This document shows positions 8,041 to 16,754 of a stretch of DNA of 64,000 nucleotides, in pieces (positions within the stretch are counted from its first letter, which is position 1; each line of letters starts with the position of its first letter). The position numbers were made by a program, and so were the translations under genes. Below the pieces are notes generated by a model. The model did no database searches and was not told the DNA's origin. It saw only the letters and a list, made by a program, of their open reading frames with translations. This DNA is from CAG-245 sp963621875 (GTDB lineage: Bacteria > Bacillota > Clostridia > TANB77 > CAG-508), in assembly GCA_963621875.1 (NCBI GenBank), contig CAVFFR010000002.1:1-64000 (forward strand). Direction: 5' to 3'.

Positions 8041-8373
8041 TTAGCATTTTTGTATACTATCACTCTTTTCTAAAAAATGTATTATTTTATTTATTATATT
8101 TTTTATAAAGTTTTTGTTTTTTATTTCTATTAATTGCATTTCTTGTTTTTGATTATTAATTGTTTCTTCTTGCTGTTTAAATTCTTCGAGCACTTTTTCT
8201 CTTTTGTTTATGATGTTTTTCATCATTTTTAAGCTAATTTCTTTGTGCTCTACATCTTTATTTTCTAGTTGCTTATATTTTTCTTCTGCTCTTGCTATAC
8301 TGTGCTTTATTAGTATTATATTTTCTTCAAGCAATTTCTGATTTTTCTCTATATTGTTCATCTGTTTCTCCAT
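8041..8373 (-). CDS. Small coiled-coil protein, unknown function
   Basis: The 110 residues are almost wholly helical and rich in Lys, Glu, Gln and Asn, with heptad-like spacing of Ile/Leu and no membrane segment. It starts three bases after the DUF308 gene stops, so the two are translated together. I do not recognise a family. Confidence 0.6.
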   Translation of the reverse strand: MEKQMNNIEKNQKLLEENIILIKHSIARAEEKYKQLENKDVEHKEISLKMMKNIINKREKVLEEFKQQEETINNQKQEMQLIEIKNKNFIKNIINKIIHFLEKSDSIQKC

Positions 8374-8376
8374 AAC

Positions 8377-8913
8377 TTACATCAATTTATCTACATTTTT
8401 CATAAATATAGCTTCATCAATAATGTCTATTACTGCATATACTATCATTATTATTGCTATTGCTATTATTATCGTTGATTTATTGCATATTATATACATT
8501 CCAGCTATTAGCGTTATTATTGATAATACCAGCATTGGAATCCAAAATGTTACTCCTACTCCTTTTAGTTTAAATGATATTCCTATTTTCATAATTCCTT
8601 CATATGCAATCCAAATTCCTACTATCACTCTAAATATTGTTGTAAATACTTCTGAATAAACAAACATAGCTATACTAAGTAAAATTGCTACTATTCCAAT
8701 TGCTAATTCGTAATTATATAAGTTTCCATTTCCTTTAAAGGCAAAATAGCTAATTATTTTTTCTATTCCCACAAGCAATACAATTATTGCTAATATAGTT
8801 GTTATTGTTTTTTCTACACCTTCTGGATGTGCAAGCATTATTATTCCTAATATTGCAAATGTTATTGCTACAATTATTGAGCTAATTCCTGTTCTTTTTA
8901 ATATATCTTTCAT
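8377..8913 (-). CDS. DUF308/HdeD-like membrane protein
   Basis: The 178-residue protein has six predicted membrane helices arranged as repeated pairs, with the Gly-rich IIGIWIAYEGIMKI element typical of the HdeD/DUF308 family. Some members are linked to acid or envelope stress, but the biochemical role is unknown. GGAGG precedes the ATG. It is the first gene of a two-gene operon with the coiled-coil gene. Confidence 0.8.
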   Translation of the reverse strand: MKDILKRTGISSIIVAITFAILGIIMLAHPEGVEKTITTILAIIVLLVGIEKIISYFAFKGNGNLYNYELAIGIVAILLSIAMFVYSEVFTTIFRVIVGIWIAYEGIMKIGISFKLKGVGVTFWIPMLVLSIITLIAGMYIICNKSTIIIAIAIIMIVYAVIDIIDEAIFMKNVDKLM

Positions 8914-8968
8914 AATTTTACCTCCATTTTTGTTTCATTGTATCACTACTAAAAAATAAAGTAAAGAC

Positions 8969-8993
8969 AAACTGAGCAATTTTTGCTCAGTTT
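8969..8993 (-). terminator. Terminator after spoIVB
   Basis: The hairpin AAACTGAGCA/TGCTCAGTTT touches the stop codon of the minus-strand spoIVB gene. A short T-rich stretch follows. Confidence 0.7.
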
Positions 8994-10222
8994 TATATGC
9001 TTCTCATTTCTTTTATCATTATATCTGCAAATACTCCATATCCTTGCGTTGGATCATTTACAAGTACATTTGTTACTGCTCCTATAAATTTTCCTTGTTG
9101 TATTATTGGAGCTCCGCTCATTCCTTGTATAATTCCTCCAGTTTTTTCTAGTAACTCCTTGTCAGTTATTTTTATCAACATACTTTTATTGTTTTGATTA
9201 TTGTTTATATATATTCTTTCTATTTCTATATCATATTCTTTTTTGCTTGAATTTTCTAATTGACAAATTATTTGTGCTGGTCCTTCTTTTATTTCGTTTC
9301 TTGTTGCAACTTCTATTTCTTTAGTTAAATCCGCTTCTAAATAATTTTTATTTTTAACAGTTCCATATACACCAAAGTTTGTGTTCTTATAAATTGTTCC
9401 AATTGTTTTTCCCTGTTCTATCGTGCCTCTTATTTCTCCTGGATATCCTTTTTTTCCTTTTGTTATTGATACAATATTTGCTGTAACTAATTCTCCATTT
9501 GCAATATTTACAATTTCTTCTGTATCTATATCAGAAATTCCGTGTCCTAAGGCCATAAATAAATTTGTTTTTGGCTCATAAAATGTTAGCGTTCCTACAC
9601 CCGCTGCTGCGTCTCTTACCCATAATCCAATTTTATATGTGTTTTTAGATTTTACTGGTGTAATATCTGCTTGCATAGTTTGTTCATTTCTTAAATATTT
9701 TATATTTATCGTATTTCCTTCACTTTTCTCTACTTCTTTTATTAAATCATCTGTGTTTTTAACTGCATTATTATTCACTTCTAGTATGGTATCTCCCTGT
9801 TCTATTCCAGAGTTTTCATATGGTTTCTTTTTTTCATTATTATCTGTTTCTATTTGACTCATTCCAACTACTAATACACCTTTTGTATATAATTTCATTC
9901 CTATTGCATTTCCTAATGGTACTACTGTTGTTTTTGGTATTACATTTACACTTACTTCTTTTACAGGTATTATTCCAAAAAGATTTAGATTTAAATTACA
10001 AGTTCCCTCTGTATTGTTAATTTTTTCTTTATTTATATTATTTGCTGTTAATATCGTTTTGCTATTTTTTGATTTAAAAATTAAACCTGTTGCTATTTTA
10101 AAATCTAGATTTTCTCCTTCAAATATTATTATTTTCTTAGGAATAGAGTTTATTGAGCATATATATACATATAATAAAAGTAATACTAATATTATTGTAA
10201 TTTTGGTAAATTTTTTTCTCAT
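8993..10222 (-). CDS. spoIVB: SpoIVB sporulation signalling protease
   Basis: The protein is 409 residues from the ATG at 10222, which AAAGGAG precedes; an upstream in-frame ATG lacks a site. One N-terminal membrane segment is followed by a PDZ domain with the GDTILEVNN element, and then the S55 peptidase domain with LGHGISD (catalytic His) and GMSGAPI (catalytic Ser). SpoIVB is made in the forespore, crosses into the intermembrane space, and cuts SpoIVFA to trigger pro-sigma-K processing. That fits the pro-sigK gene at 16.8-17.5 kb. It is transcribed alone. Confidence 0.93.
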   Translation of the reverse strand: MRKKFTKITIILVLLLLYVYICSINSIPKKIIIFEGENLDFKIATGLIFKSKNSKTILTANNINKEKINNTEGTCNLNLNLFGIIPVKEVSVNVIPKTTVVPLGNAIGMKLYTKGVLVVGMSQIETDNNEKKKPYENSGIEQGDTILEVNNNAVKNTDDLIKEVEKSEGNTINIKYLRNEQTMQADITPVKSKNTYKIGLWVRDAAAGVGTLTFYEPKTNLFMALGHGISDIDTEEIVNIANGELVTANIVSITKGKKGYPGEIRGTIEQGKTIGTIYKNTNFGVYGTVKNKNYLEADLTKEIEVATRNEIKEGPAQIICQLENSSKKEYDIEIERIYINNNQNNKSMLIKITDKELLEKTGGIIQGMSGAPIIQQGKFIGAVTNVLVNDPTQGYGVFADIMIKEMRSI

Positions 10223-10253
10223 TACTTTTCTCCTTTTGTGCATAATAAAAAAT

Positions 10254-10282
10254 AACAAATAAATTTTTAAAATTTATCTGTT
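10254..10282 (-). terminator. Terminator after the cyclophilin gene
   Basis: The stem AACAGATAAATTTT/AAAATTTATTTGTT (one mismatch) is followed on the minus strand by a T-run. It lies 45 bases past the cyclophilin stop. Confidence 0.7.
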
Positions 10283-10327
10283 ATTATTATGATCAATTAT
10301 ATATTTTTTAAACTTACTTAATTTTCT

Positions 10328-11113
10328 TTATTGCTCTGTTGAAAGATTAGATTGATATTTCTTTATTAACCAGTTGTAATAATTAAATGGTTCTATTGTT
10401 TCTGGTGTTTTATAATCAACTCCGTATGTTTCAACTCTTATTTGTGTTATTACTGGTGGATTTACAGGAACATCTATTCCAGATTCAGCATCATCATCCC
10501 TTGTTATAACTTCAACATTTGCAATTTGATCTAATACATCTAATCCTTCTATAACTTTACCAAATCCTGCATAAGCGCCATTTAAATTTTCGTTGTCGTT
10601 TGTCAATATAAAGAATTCTGAACCAGCTGAATTATATCCTTCTGTTATTAAAGAAGAATCTTGTCTACCATAATCATTTCTTTCCATTGCAATAACGCCT
10701 TTTTCCATTTTTAAGGTATTTTCTCTATATCCGTTTGCTGTAAATTCTCCTTCTATACAGTATTCTTCATCAGCATCTTCATCTACATTCTTTATGTCAC
10801 TTAATTTTGGCAATTCCATTGATTCTGAATTTTTACTTCCACTTTTTATAAAGTATTCTGGGATTGTTTTATAAAAAGTTAAACCATCATAAAATCCATT
10901 GTTTGCAAGTGCTATGAAGTTAGTTACCGTATTGGGTGCATACTCTGGGTATAGTTCTATTTTTATTGTTCCAAAGTTTTCTACTTCTATTGTTGCAATA
11001 GGATTTTGAACTTTTTGTGTTATTTTCTTACCATAACCTATTCCTACAAATACTATTCCTACTATAGTTGCTACTATTGCTATTATTAATATTATTTTTA
11101 AAAAATTTTTCAT
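10328..11113 (-). CDS. Membrane-anchored cyclophilin-type peptidyl-prolyl isomerase
   Basis: In this 261-residue protein, residues 5-27 form a single membrane anchor. The rest is a cyclophilin domain (ATIEVENFGTIKIELYPEYAP, NTVTNFIALANNGFYDGLTF, SAGSEFFILTND). It would assist proline-limited folding of exported proteins on the outer face of the membrane. The acidic insert before GVIAMERND is longer than in minimal cyclophilins. It follows disA by 22 bases, and the order radA-disA-cyclophilin suggests one transcript. Confidence 0.88.
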   Translation of the reverse strand: MKNFLKIILIIAIVATIVGIVFVGIGYGKKITQKVQNPIATIEVENFGTIKIELYPEYAPNTVTNFIALANNGFYDGLTFYKTIPEYFIKSGSKNSESMELPKLSDIKNVDEDADEEYCIEGEFTANGYRENTLKMEKGVIAMERNDYGRQDSSLITEGYNSAGSEFFILTNDNENLNGAYAGFGKVIEGLDVLDQIANVEVITRDDDAESGIDVPVNPPVITQIRVETYGVDYKTPETIEPFNYYNWLIKKYQSNLSTEQ

Positions 11114-11135
11114 TATTTATTTCCTTACCTTTCAT

Positions 11136-12209
11136 TTATATAATTTCATTATCAAATACAAATTGTTCTTGCATTCTTCTTAACGATTGTTTTATCGTTC
11201 TTGCTCTAACTTCTCCTATTCCATCAACTTCATCTAATTGCGGAATATCAGCAGCTAGTATGTGTTGGAAAGATTTAAACGATTTTACTAAATTTTCAAC
11301 TATACTTACAGGCATTCTTGGTATTTTATTTAGTACCCTATATCCTTTTGTATAAACTCCAACCTCGTCATAATTATCAAAATCTTCGTATCCAAGTAAC
11401 TTTGCAATTACTTGTGATTTCATTAATTCTTCATATGATAGTTTCCTTATATCTTCTAATACTTTATCCGGACTCCTCCTTCTACTTACTACCATATAGT
11501 CTTTTATCATTAATAATTCTTCTTGCTCTAAGTCCCCAACTAATTCTTCTAGTTGCATTTCTAGTAATCTTCCGTCTTCTCCTAGTTCGCATATTGCTTT
11601 TTGAACTTCATCTACTACATTCATTACCATTTCTGCTCTTTGCACTGCTACTATTACATTTTCAAGTGTTACTATATCATTAAATTCATATTCATTTAAA
11701 AGATTTAATTTCCTGTCAAATACATTCATATATTTTTCTACTGTTTGTAATGCTTGATTTGCTTTGGTTATTACTTGTGCAGTGTCTTCTAATACATATC
11801 TATAATTGCCTTTAAATATTGTTATTATATTTCTTCTTTGAGATATGCTTATTACTAGATCTCCTGTTTGTTTAGCAGTTCTTTCTGCTGTTCTATGTCT
11901 AGTTCCTGTTTCCACTGTTGGAATTGAGGATGAAGGAATTAATTGAGCATTTGCAAATAGAATTTTTTTCAAGTCTGAACTTATTACTATTGCTCCATCC
12001 ATTTTTGCAAGTTCATAAAGTCTAGCTGGCGAATATTCTACATTAATATTAAATCCACCATCTACTATATCCATAACTTCTTTTCCGTCACCAATTACAA
12101 TAAGTCCACCAGTTTTTGCTTTTAGAATGTTCTCTAAGCCTTCTCTTATTTGAGTTCCTGGAGCTATCGTCTTTAATACTTCAATAATATCGTTATTGCT
12201 CGTTGCCAA
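11136..12209 (-). CDS. disA: DisA, DNA-integrity-scanning diadenylate cyclase
   Basis: The 357-residue protein is full length. The N-terminal DAC domain has the DGA motif (KMDGAIVISSD) and RHR (GTRHRTAERTA), needed to make c-di-AMP from two ATP. A helical spine follows, and a C-terminal helix-hairpin-helix domain (DEVDGIGEVRARTI) binds branched DNA. It pauses sporulation or growth when DNA is damaged. The start is TTG at 12209, eight bases after AGGAGG. A closer ATG in another frame gives only seven codons. It lies directly downstream of radA, as in many Bacillota. Confidence 0.95.
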   Translation of the reverse strand: MATSNNDIIEVLKTIAPGTQIREGLENILKAKTGGLIVIGDGKEVMDIVDGGFNINVEYSPARLYELAKMDGAIVISSDLKKILFANAQLIPSSSIPTVETGTRHRTAERTAKQTGDLVISISQRRNIITIFKGNYRYVLEDTAQVITKANQALQTVEKYMNVFDRKLNLLNEYEFNDIVTLENVIVAVQRAEMVMNVVDEVQKAICELGEDGRLLEMQLEELVGDLEQEELLMIKDYMVVSRRRSPDKVLEDIRKLSYEELMKSQVIAKLLGYEDFDNYDEVGVYTKGYRVLNKIPRMPVSIVENLVKSFKSFQHILAADIPQLDEVDGIGEVRARTIKQSLRRMQEQFVFDNEII

Positions 12210-12253
12210 TCTGCATTCCTCCTAACAAATTTAGTATATAATCATATGTGTGC

Positions 12254-13618
12254 TTATTTTAATCCTATTTTTTGTAGTGCTTCGTTTATCGTCCTAACAC
12301 TTATTATATCTATTTTGTAGTCTTCTTTCAATAGTTTTTTATTATTTTCTGGAATTATACACTTTTTAAATCCCATTTTTTCTATTTCTTTTATTCTTTT
12401 TTCTATCATATTGACACTTCTAATTTCGCCTGTTAAGCCAACTTCTCCTATTGCAACTACATCATTTGGTATGCTTATGTTTCTAAAACTTGATGCTATT
12501 GCTAGGACTGTTCCTAAATCCACCGCTGGTTCTACTAATCTTATTCCACTTACTACATTTAAGTAAACATCTTGTGAACCTAATGGCATACTCGCCTTTT
12601 TTTCTAAAACTGCAATTAACATTGTTAATCTGTTATAATCTATTCCGTTTGCCGTTCTTCTTGGTAATCCATAAACACTTGGCGTTGTTAATGCTTGAAG
12701 TTCTATTAAAAGTGGTCTTGTTCCTTCCATACTTGCTACTATTATTGAACCTGGCGGGTTGTCTGGTCTATCTGATATTAGTATTTGTGAAGGATTTTTT
12801 ATTTGTACCATTCCTTCGTTTCTCATTTCAAACATTCCTATTTCGTTTGTTGATCCAAATCTATTTTTTACACTTCTTAAAACTCTATATGAAAAATATC
12901 TTTCTCCCTCTAAATATAAAACAGTGTCTACCATGTGTTCTAAAACCCTTGGCCCTGCTATATTACCGTCTTTTGTAACATGTCCAATTATTATTGTTGT
13001 AATTCTGTGTCCTTTGCTTATTCTCATTATTCTTGCTGTTATTTCTCTAACTTGACTTACCGTTCCTGCTGCTGATGTAATTTCTCCTGAATACATTGTT
13101 TGAATTGAGTCGACTATTACCAGCTTTGGATTCATTGCAAGTATTGTTTCTTCTATTACATCTATATCTGTTTCGCCCAAGAACATTATGTTATTGTTCT
13201 TTATTCCTAGTCTATCTGCTCTAATTTTTACTTGTTCTGCTGATTCTTCTCCTGATATGTATAATACTTTCCCATTTCCAGTTATCTTGTCACATAATTC
13301 TAATATAAGGGTAGATTTTCCTATTCCTGGCTCTCCTCCTAGTAATACTAGTGACCCACTTACCAGACCTCCACCTAAGACTCTGTTAAGCTCTGCAATT
13401 CCTGTATCTATTCTTGATTCATTTTTCCCTACAACTTCATCCAACACTTGTGGTGTTGATTTTTCTTTTATACCTCTGCCTGTTGCTGAAGATTTTGTTT
13501 CTACTATTTTTTGTTCAAAAAAAGTATTCCAACTATTGCAAGCTGGACATTTTCCAAGCCATTTCGGCGACTCATATCCACATTCATTACACACAAAGAC
13601 CGATTTTGCTTTTGCCAT
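12254..13618 (-). CDS. radA: RadA/Sms DNA recombination protein
   Basis: The 454-residue protein has an N-terminal C4 zinc finger (CNECGYESPKWLGKCPAC), a RecA-like core with Walker A GGEPGIGKST, the RadA-specific KNRFGS motif, and a C-terminal Lon-protease-like domain without a need for protease activity. It drives branch migration and D-loop extension during homologous recombination. AGGAAGG precedes the ATG. It lies upstream of disA, and RadA is known to work with DisA at recombination intermediates. Confidence 0.96.
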   Translation of the reverse strand: MAKAKSVFVCNECGYESPKWLGKCPACNSWNTFFEQKIVETKSSATGRGIKEKSTPQVLDEVVGKNESRIDTGIAELNRVLGGGLVSGSLVLLGGEPGIGKSTLILELCDKITGNGKVLYISGEESAEQVKIRADRLGIKNNNIMFLGETDIDVIEETILAMNPKLVIVDSIQTMYSGEITSAAGTVSQVREITARIMRISKGHRITTIIIGHVTKDGNIAGPRVLEHMVDTVLYLEGERYFSYRVLRSVKNRFGSTNEIGMFEMRNEGMVQIKNPSQILISDRPDNPPGSIIVASMEGTRPLLIELQALTTPSVYGLPRRTANGIDYNRLTMLIAVLEKKASMPLGSQDVYLNVVSGIRLVEPAVDLGTVLAIASSFRNISIPNDVVAIGEVGLTGEIRSVNMIEKRIKEIEKMGFKKCIIPENNKKLLKEDYKIDIISVRTINEALQKIGLK

Positions 13619-13720
13619 TCTTTCTATTCCTTCCTACGGCATAAATTTTATCTTCTATATAATATCAAAAAGTTAGCAATTTTACAACTACTAACTTTTG
13701 TTTTCCTTGATTTTACTCTT

Positions 13721-14257
13721 TTATAATGTTTTTGCACTCTTTGTTTTCTCTGCTTCATTTCCAGCTACATCTGTAACAACTACTTTTATTTGGTAAGTTG
13801 TATTAGGTTTTAAATTTTTAAACTTATATTCTTTTTCTGTTGTTACTTCTGATGTTACAGTTTCTGTTTCATTTGTTGCTGTGTATATAATAGTGTCTAT
13901 TCCACTTTCTTCTTCTGTAACACTTATCTGTACCGTTATGAAATTATTTGTAATTTTGGTGATAGTTATTTCATTTATTATTGGTTCTGTATTATCTTCA
14001 CTATGTAATACTCCATCTTCTATTGTTTTTTCATCTTTTTTTAAATCTTCTATTTGTTGTAGTCCTTCTTGTTGTGCTTGTTCTATATTTGTTTGGGTAT
14101 CTCTTGCTTCTTTTACTATTCCTTTGTTGCCAAAACCAGATTTTACTGTTATTCCCGCTAAAATCATTGTAACAACAATGGTTATTACTAGTGCTATTAG
14201 CGTTATTCCTTTTTCATTCTTTCTTGCAATGCTATTTTCTTTTTTTATCTTCTGCAT
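13721..14257 (-). CDS. Prepilin-like protein with fibronectin type III-like domain
   Basis: The 178 residues start with a basic leader ending NEKG, then the hydrophobic ITLIALVITIVVTMILAG. This is the clostridial prepilin-like signal, with Ala rather than Glu at mature position 5. A short coiled coil (AQQEGLQQIEDLKKDEK) leads to a beta-sandwich with FnIII features (PIINEITITKI near its start, LKPNTTYQIKVVVTDVAGNEA at its end). It is probably surface-exposed and adhesive. It has its own promoter at 14291-14319. No pilus assembly genes are adjacent. Confidence 0.75.
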   Translation of the reverse strand: MQKIKKENSIARKNEKGITLIALVITIVVTMILAGITVKSGFGNKGIVKEARDTQTNIEQAQQEGLQQIEDLKKDEKTIEDGVLHSEDNTEPIINEITITKITNNFITVQISVTEEESGIDTIIYTATNETETVTSEVTTEKEYKFKNLKPNTTYQIKVVVTDVAGNEAEKTKSAKTL

Positions 14258-14290
14258 TGTTTTATCTCCTTGTTTTTTTATTATATATTT

Positions 14291-14319
14291 ATAATAACAC
14301 GATAGTATTTATTTTTCAA
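14291..14319 (-). promoter_or_regulatory. Sigma-A-type promoter for the FnIII prepilin gene
   Basis: TTGAAA at 14314-14319, a 17-base spacer, and TATTAT at 14291-14296, all on the minus strand. The ATG at 14257 is about 34 bases downstream of the -10. Confidence 0.6.
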
Positions 14320-14349
14320 GATTATTTTGTCGTTTTTTATCCTCAAAGT

Positions 14350-14383
14350 AAAAAGTAATACAACATCTGTCATATTACTTTTT
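14350..14383 (-). terminator. Terminator after the large prepilin-like gene
   Basis: An 11-bp stem, AAAAAGTAATA/TATTACTTTTT, with a 12-base loop lies 13 bases past the stop at 14396. Confidence 0.65.
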
Positions 14384-14395
14384 AGTATTTTTGTA

Positions 14396-15604
14396 TTATC
14401 TTGGCCATACTCCCATATTTATTTCTTTACCATATGTTTTATCATCTTTTATTATTATTATCACTTGGTCAGTACCTGCGATATCATCTTCACAGTGAGT
14501 TTTTCCTAGTTTTATCAAATAGTCTGCAATACTTTCAGAACGCAAATAATCATATGTTTCAGAATGTTCTATAGTTTCTGTTATATTTATTGTCTCATTG
14601 TTATATATTATATATGCTTTTTCAAATGTTGTTGATATATTAGTATCTGCATTCTGTAATAATATAATAGCATTGGTGGGTTCGTCTAGTTCTCTTACTA
14701 TTTTATATGTATTATCAGCACTAGCTTCAATATTGTTTACTTCTACTTTTTTAGTATATGTTTTACCTGTTACTAAATCTTGTACTTTAAATGTATATGT
14801 GCCATTTTCTGTTGCTACATATGAATTGGAGATTTCATTGTCTGGATTTGCTACATTGTAAAATTCTATAGTTTCAGTATCCTTATTATAGTACATGTCA
14901 AGTGATTCAAACAAGATTCCGTTTAGTCCTTCTTCACTTGTTTCTACTGCCGTCCAGAAAGCATCTTCTGTTGCCTCTGAAATTATTCCTCGTTTTTCGG
15001 CCCAATCTAATGCATCTTGAAATGTTGTGCAATTATTTACCACCTTCATATACGCATTTCTAATTATTTCTTTCTTTTTGTCTTCACTTAGTGAATTTAT
15101 AAAATTATTAAGTTCTTCTTCTTCTTTTGCTATTGTTGTCAGTCCATCTACAGATGTCACTTTTAGTAATACCATTGACGATTTGTCTGTATCTGATATT
15201 TCTATCTCTATTTTGCTTTTACTAATGTTTATTGTTACACTACTATAACTTATTTCTTTTACTATACTTCCATCTTTTTTCTTTATTATAATTAGTTCTT
15301 GTTCTCTATCTATTTCGTCCTCTGTTAGTAGCTTTCTAGAAATTAGACTGGCTAGAACTGTATCTGCACTTTCTTGTGCTTGATTTGATTCTTTTTTTAT
15401 AAAATTGCTTTGTTTCCATAGTCCTATTTCATCTTCTACCTGTGATGCCCTTGTTTCTAATCTAGCATCTTTAGATTTTCCTATAATACCATTATTGTCT
15501 AGTACTAAGCTTATGCTTACTCCTGCTAGTATTAAAAGCACTACAATTGTTACCACTAATGCAATTAGCGTAATTCCTCTTTTATTTTTTAATTTTTGAT
15601 TCAT
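14396..15604 (-). CDS. Large prepilin-like surface protein
   Basis: The 402 residues start with a leader ending KNKRG, followed by ITLIALVVTIVVLLILAG, the prepilin-type hydrophobic helix. The rest is an extracellular region of unrecognised folds with two likely beta-rich domains. One contains NGTYTFKVQDLVTGKTY, a bacterial Ig-like or cadherin-like repeat. AGAGAGG precedes the ATG. Transcription should start at the promoter at 15671-15699, which carries a large operator-like palindrome shared with the relic at 5967. The function is not known. Adhesion or display is likely. Confidence 0.7.
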   Translation of the reverse strand: MNQKLKNKRGITLIALVVTIVVLLILAGVSISLVLDNNGIIGKSKDARLETRASQVEDEIGLWKQSNFIKKESNQAQESADTVLASLISRKLLTEDEIDREQELIIIKKKDGSIVKEISYSSVTINISKSKIEIEISDTDKSSMVLLKVTSVDGLTTIAKEEEELNNFINSLSEDKKKEIIRNAYMKVVNNCTTFQDALDWAEKRGIISEATEDAFWTAVETSEEGLNGILFESLDMYYNKDTETIEFYNVANPDNEISNSYVATENGTYTFKVQDLVTGKTYTKKVEVNNIEASADNTYKIVRELDEPTNAIILLQNADTNISTTFEKAYIIYNNETINITETIEHSETYDYLRSESIADYLIKLGKTHCEDDIAGTDQVIIIIKDDKTYGKEINMGVWPR

Positions 15605-15670
15605 CTTTTTCCTCTCTTTCTTTGGTATTTTAGTGTTTTTTTACACTCCTTTTTCTTTTAGTATGTCATT

Positions 15671-15895
15671 ATTATAAAACATTATGTTTTATAAATCAAT
15701 GTTATTTAATTTTTTATTAAATATGTTATTTAATAAAAAATCTTAGATGCCGAACTGTCTTATTCTCTAAGGTTATACTGTTTATATGTGTTTATTACTT
15801 TTATAATTTTTTGTTTTATACTATTGACTTTTTTCTTACAGTTATGCTATATATAAAGATAGTTAGTTTTAATTAAATAACATATTTAATTAAAA
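15671..15895 (-). promoter_or_regulatory. Promoter plus paired palindromes, copy B (upstream of prepilin-like gene)
   Basis: On the minus strand, TTGATT (15694-15699), 17 bases and TATAAT (15671-15676) make a strong promoter. TTATAAAACAT/ATGTTTTATAA, 11-base arms around one base, fills the spacer and overlaps the -10. Upstream are two 29-base palindromes at 15711-15739 and 15867-15895, with arms TTTTTATTAAATA or TTTTAATTAAATA and a 3-base centre. The 127 bases between them are partly conserved with copy A, including AGCATAACTGTAAG. This suggests a dedicated DNA-binding regulator. Confidence 0.7.
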
Positions 15896-15915
15896 CTATT
15901 TTCTATCAACATATT

Positions 15916-15967
15916 AAAGTGGTAAGATAAAAATAGATACCAAAGTCTGCTTTTATCTTACCACTTT
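15916..15967. repeat. 17-bp perfect inverted repeat
   Basis: AAAGTGGTAAGATAAAA, an 18-base loop, then its exact reverse complement. There is no T-run on either side, so it is not a standard terminator. It lies between divergent genes, just upstream of palindrome block B. Confidence 0.55.
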
Positions 15968-16026
15968 ACCTATTATTCTATAGCTTTATATATTTCAGAA
16001 CAGCAAAAAACCAATTTTTCAAGTAT

Positions 16027-16055
16027 TTGTCTTTACTTTTTACATTTCTTATAGT
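16027..16055 (+). promoter_or_regulatory. Sigma-A-type promoter for the COG2426 gene
   Basis: TTGTCT at 16027-16032, a 17-base spacer, and TATAGT at 16050-16055. The ATG at 16104 follows AAAGGAG. Confidence 0.55.
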
Positions 16056-16103
16056 AGAATATGTAAGATTAAATTTTTAAGTAACATATTAAAGGAGTTT
16101 TTT

Positions 16104-16679
16104 ATGGCAGGTTTACCCATAGTAGTAAAGTATTTAATAGTATTTTTTGTAAGTATGGTCCCAATTGTTGAGTTAAGAGGAGCTATTCCTATTGCAGAAA
16201 GCTTAGGATTAAATATTTTTTTATATTATCCAATTGCAATTTTAGGCAATATGCTTCCAGTTCCAGTTATTTACTGGTTTGCAAGAAAAGTTCTCGAATG
16301 GGGTAAAGATAAAAAAGTAATCGGAAAGTTTTTCACTTGGTGTTTAAATAAAGGTGAAAAAGGTGGAGAAAAATTAAAAGCTTCTGCTGGAAATAATGGT
16401 ATCTTTTGGGCTTTATTAATATTTGTTGGTATTCCATTACCAGGAACAGGTGCTTGGACTGGAACTTTAGCAGCATCATTCTTAAAGCTTGATTTTAGGA
16501 CAAGTATTACAGCTATTTCTCTTGGCGTTATACTAGCTGGTATTATAATGTCTTTAGGTAGTAAAATTGTATCTATCTTTGGTTGGACAGGTGTTGTGGC
16601 CCTTATTGCAGTTTTACTTTTGATACTAGTTGTTTCTATTATTTTAAAGAAGAAAAAAGAAAAAAAGAATGTCGAATAA
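16104..16679 (+). CDS. COG2426 / Sm_multidrug_ex family membrane protein
   Basis: The 191-residue protein has four to five predicted membrane helices and a basic C-terminus. Its signatures MVPIVELRGAIPIA near the start and FVGIPLPGTGAWTGTLAASF in the middle define the putative small multidrug export family. These resemble the paired re-entrant motifs of DedA/SNARE-associated transporters. The export substrate has not been established. It is a single-gene unit with its own promoter and terminator. Confidence 0.8.
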   Translation: MAGLPIVVKYLIVFFVSMVPIVELRGAIPIAESLGLNIFLYYPIAILGNMLPVPVIYWFARKVLEWGKDKKVIGKFFTWCLNKGEKGGEKLKASAGNNGIFWALLIFVGIPLPGTGAWTGTLAASFLKLDFRTSITAISLGVILAGIIMSLGSKIVSIFGWTGVVALIAVLLLILVVSIILKKKKEKKNVE

Positions 16680-16681
16680 GC

Positions 16682-16717
16682 AAAAAGTCCTCTTATCAAA
16701 CATATAAGAGGATTTTT
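16682..16717 (+). terminator. Terminator after the COG2426 gene
   Basis: The stem TCCTCTTAT/ATAAGAGGA is followed by a six-base T-run. Confidence 0.85.
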
Positions 16718-16754
16718 TATCTAATTTTAATTGAATTCATTGAATCTATTAATT

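Noticed and set aside
12490..13676. Plus-strand open frames opposite radA
   Set aside because: Antisense shadows. The radA frame has clear motifs throughout.
15600..15900. c-di-GMP riboswitch upstream of the prepilin-like gene
   Set aside because: Such riboswitches often precede clostridial pilin genes, but the GEMM conserved core is absent. The region is dominated by AT palindromes lying upstream of the promoter, so most of it would not be in the transcript.
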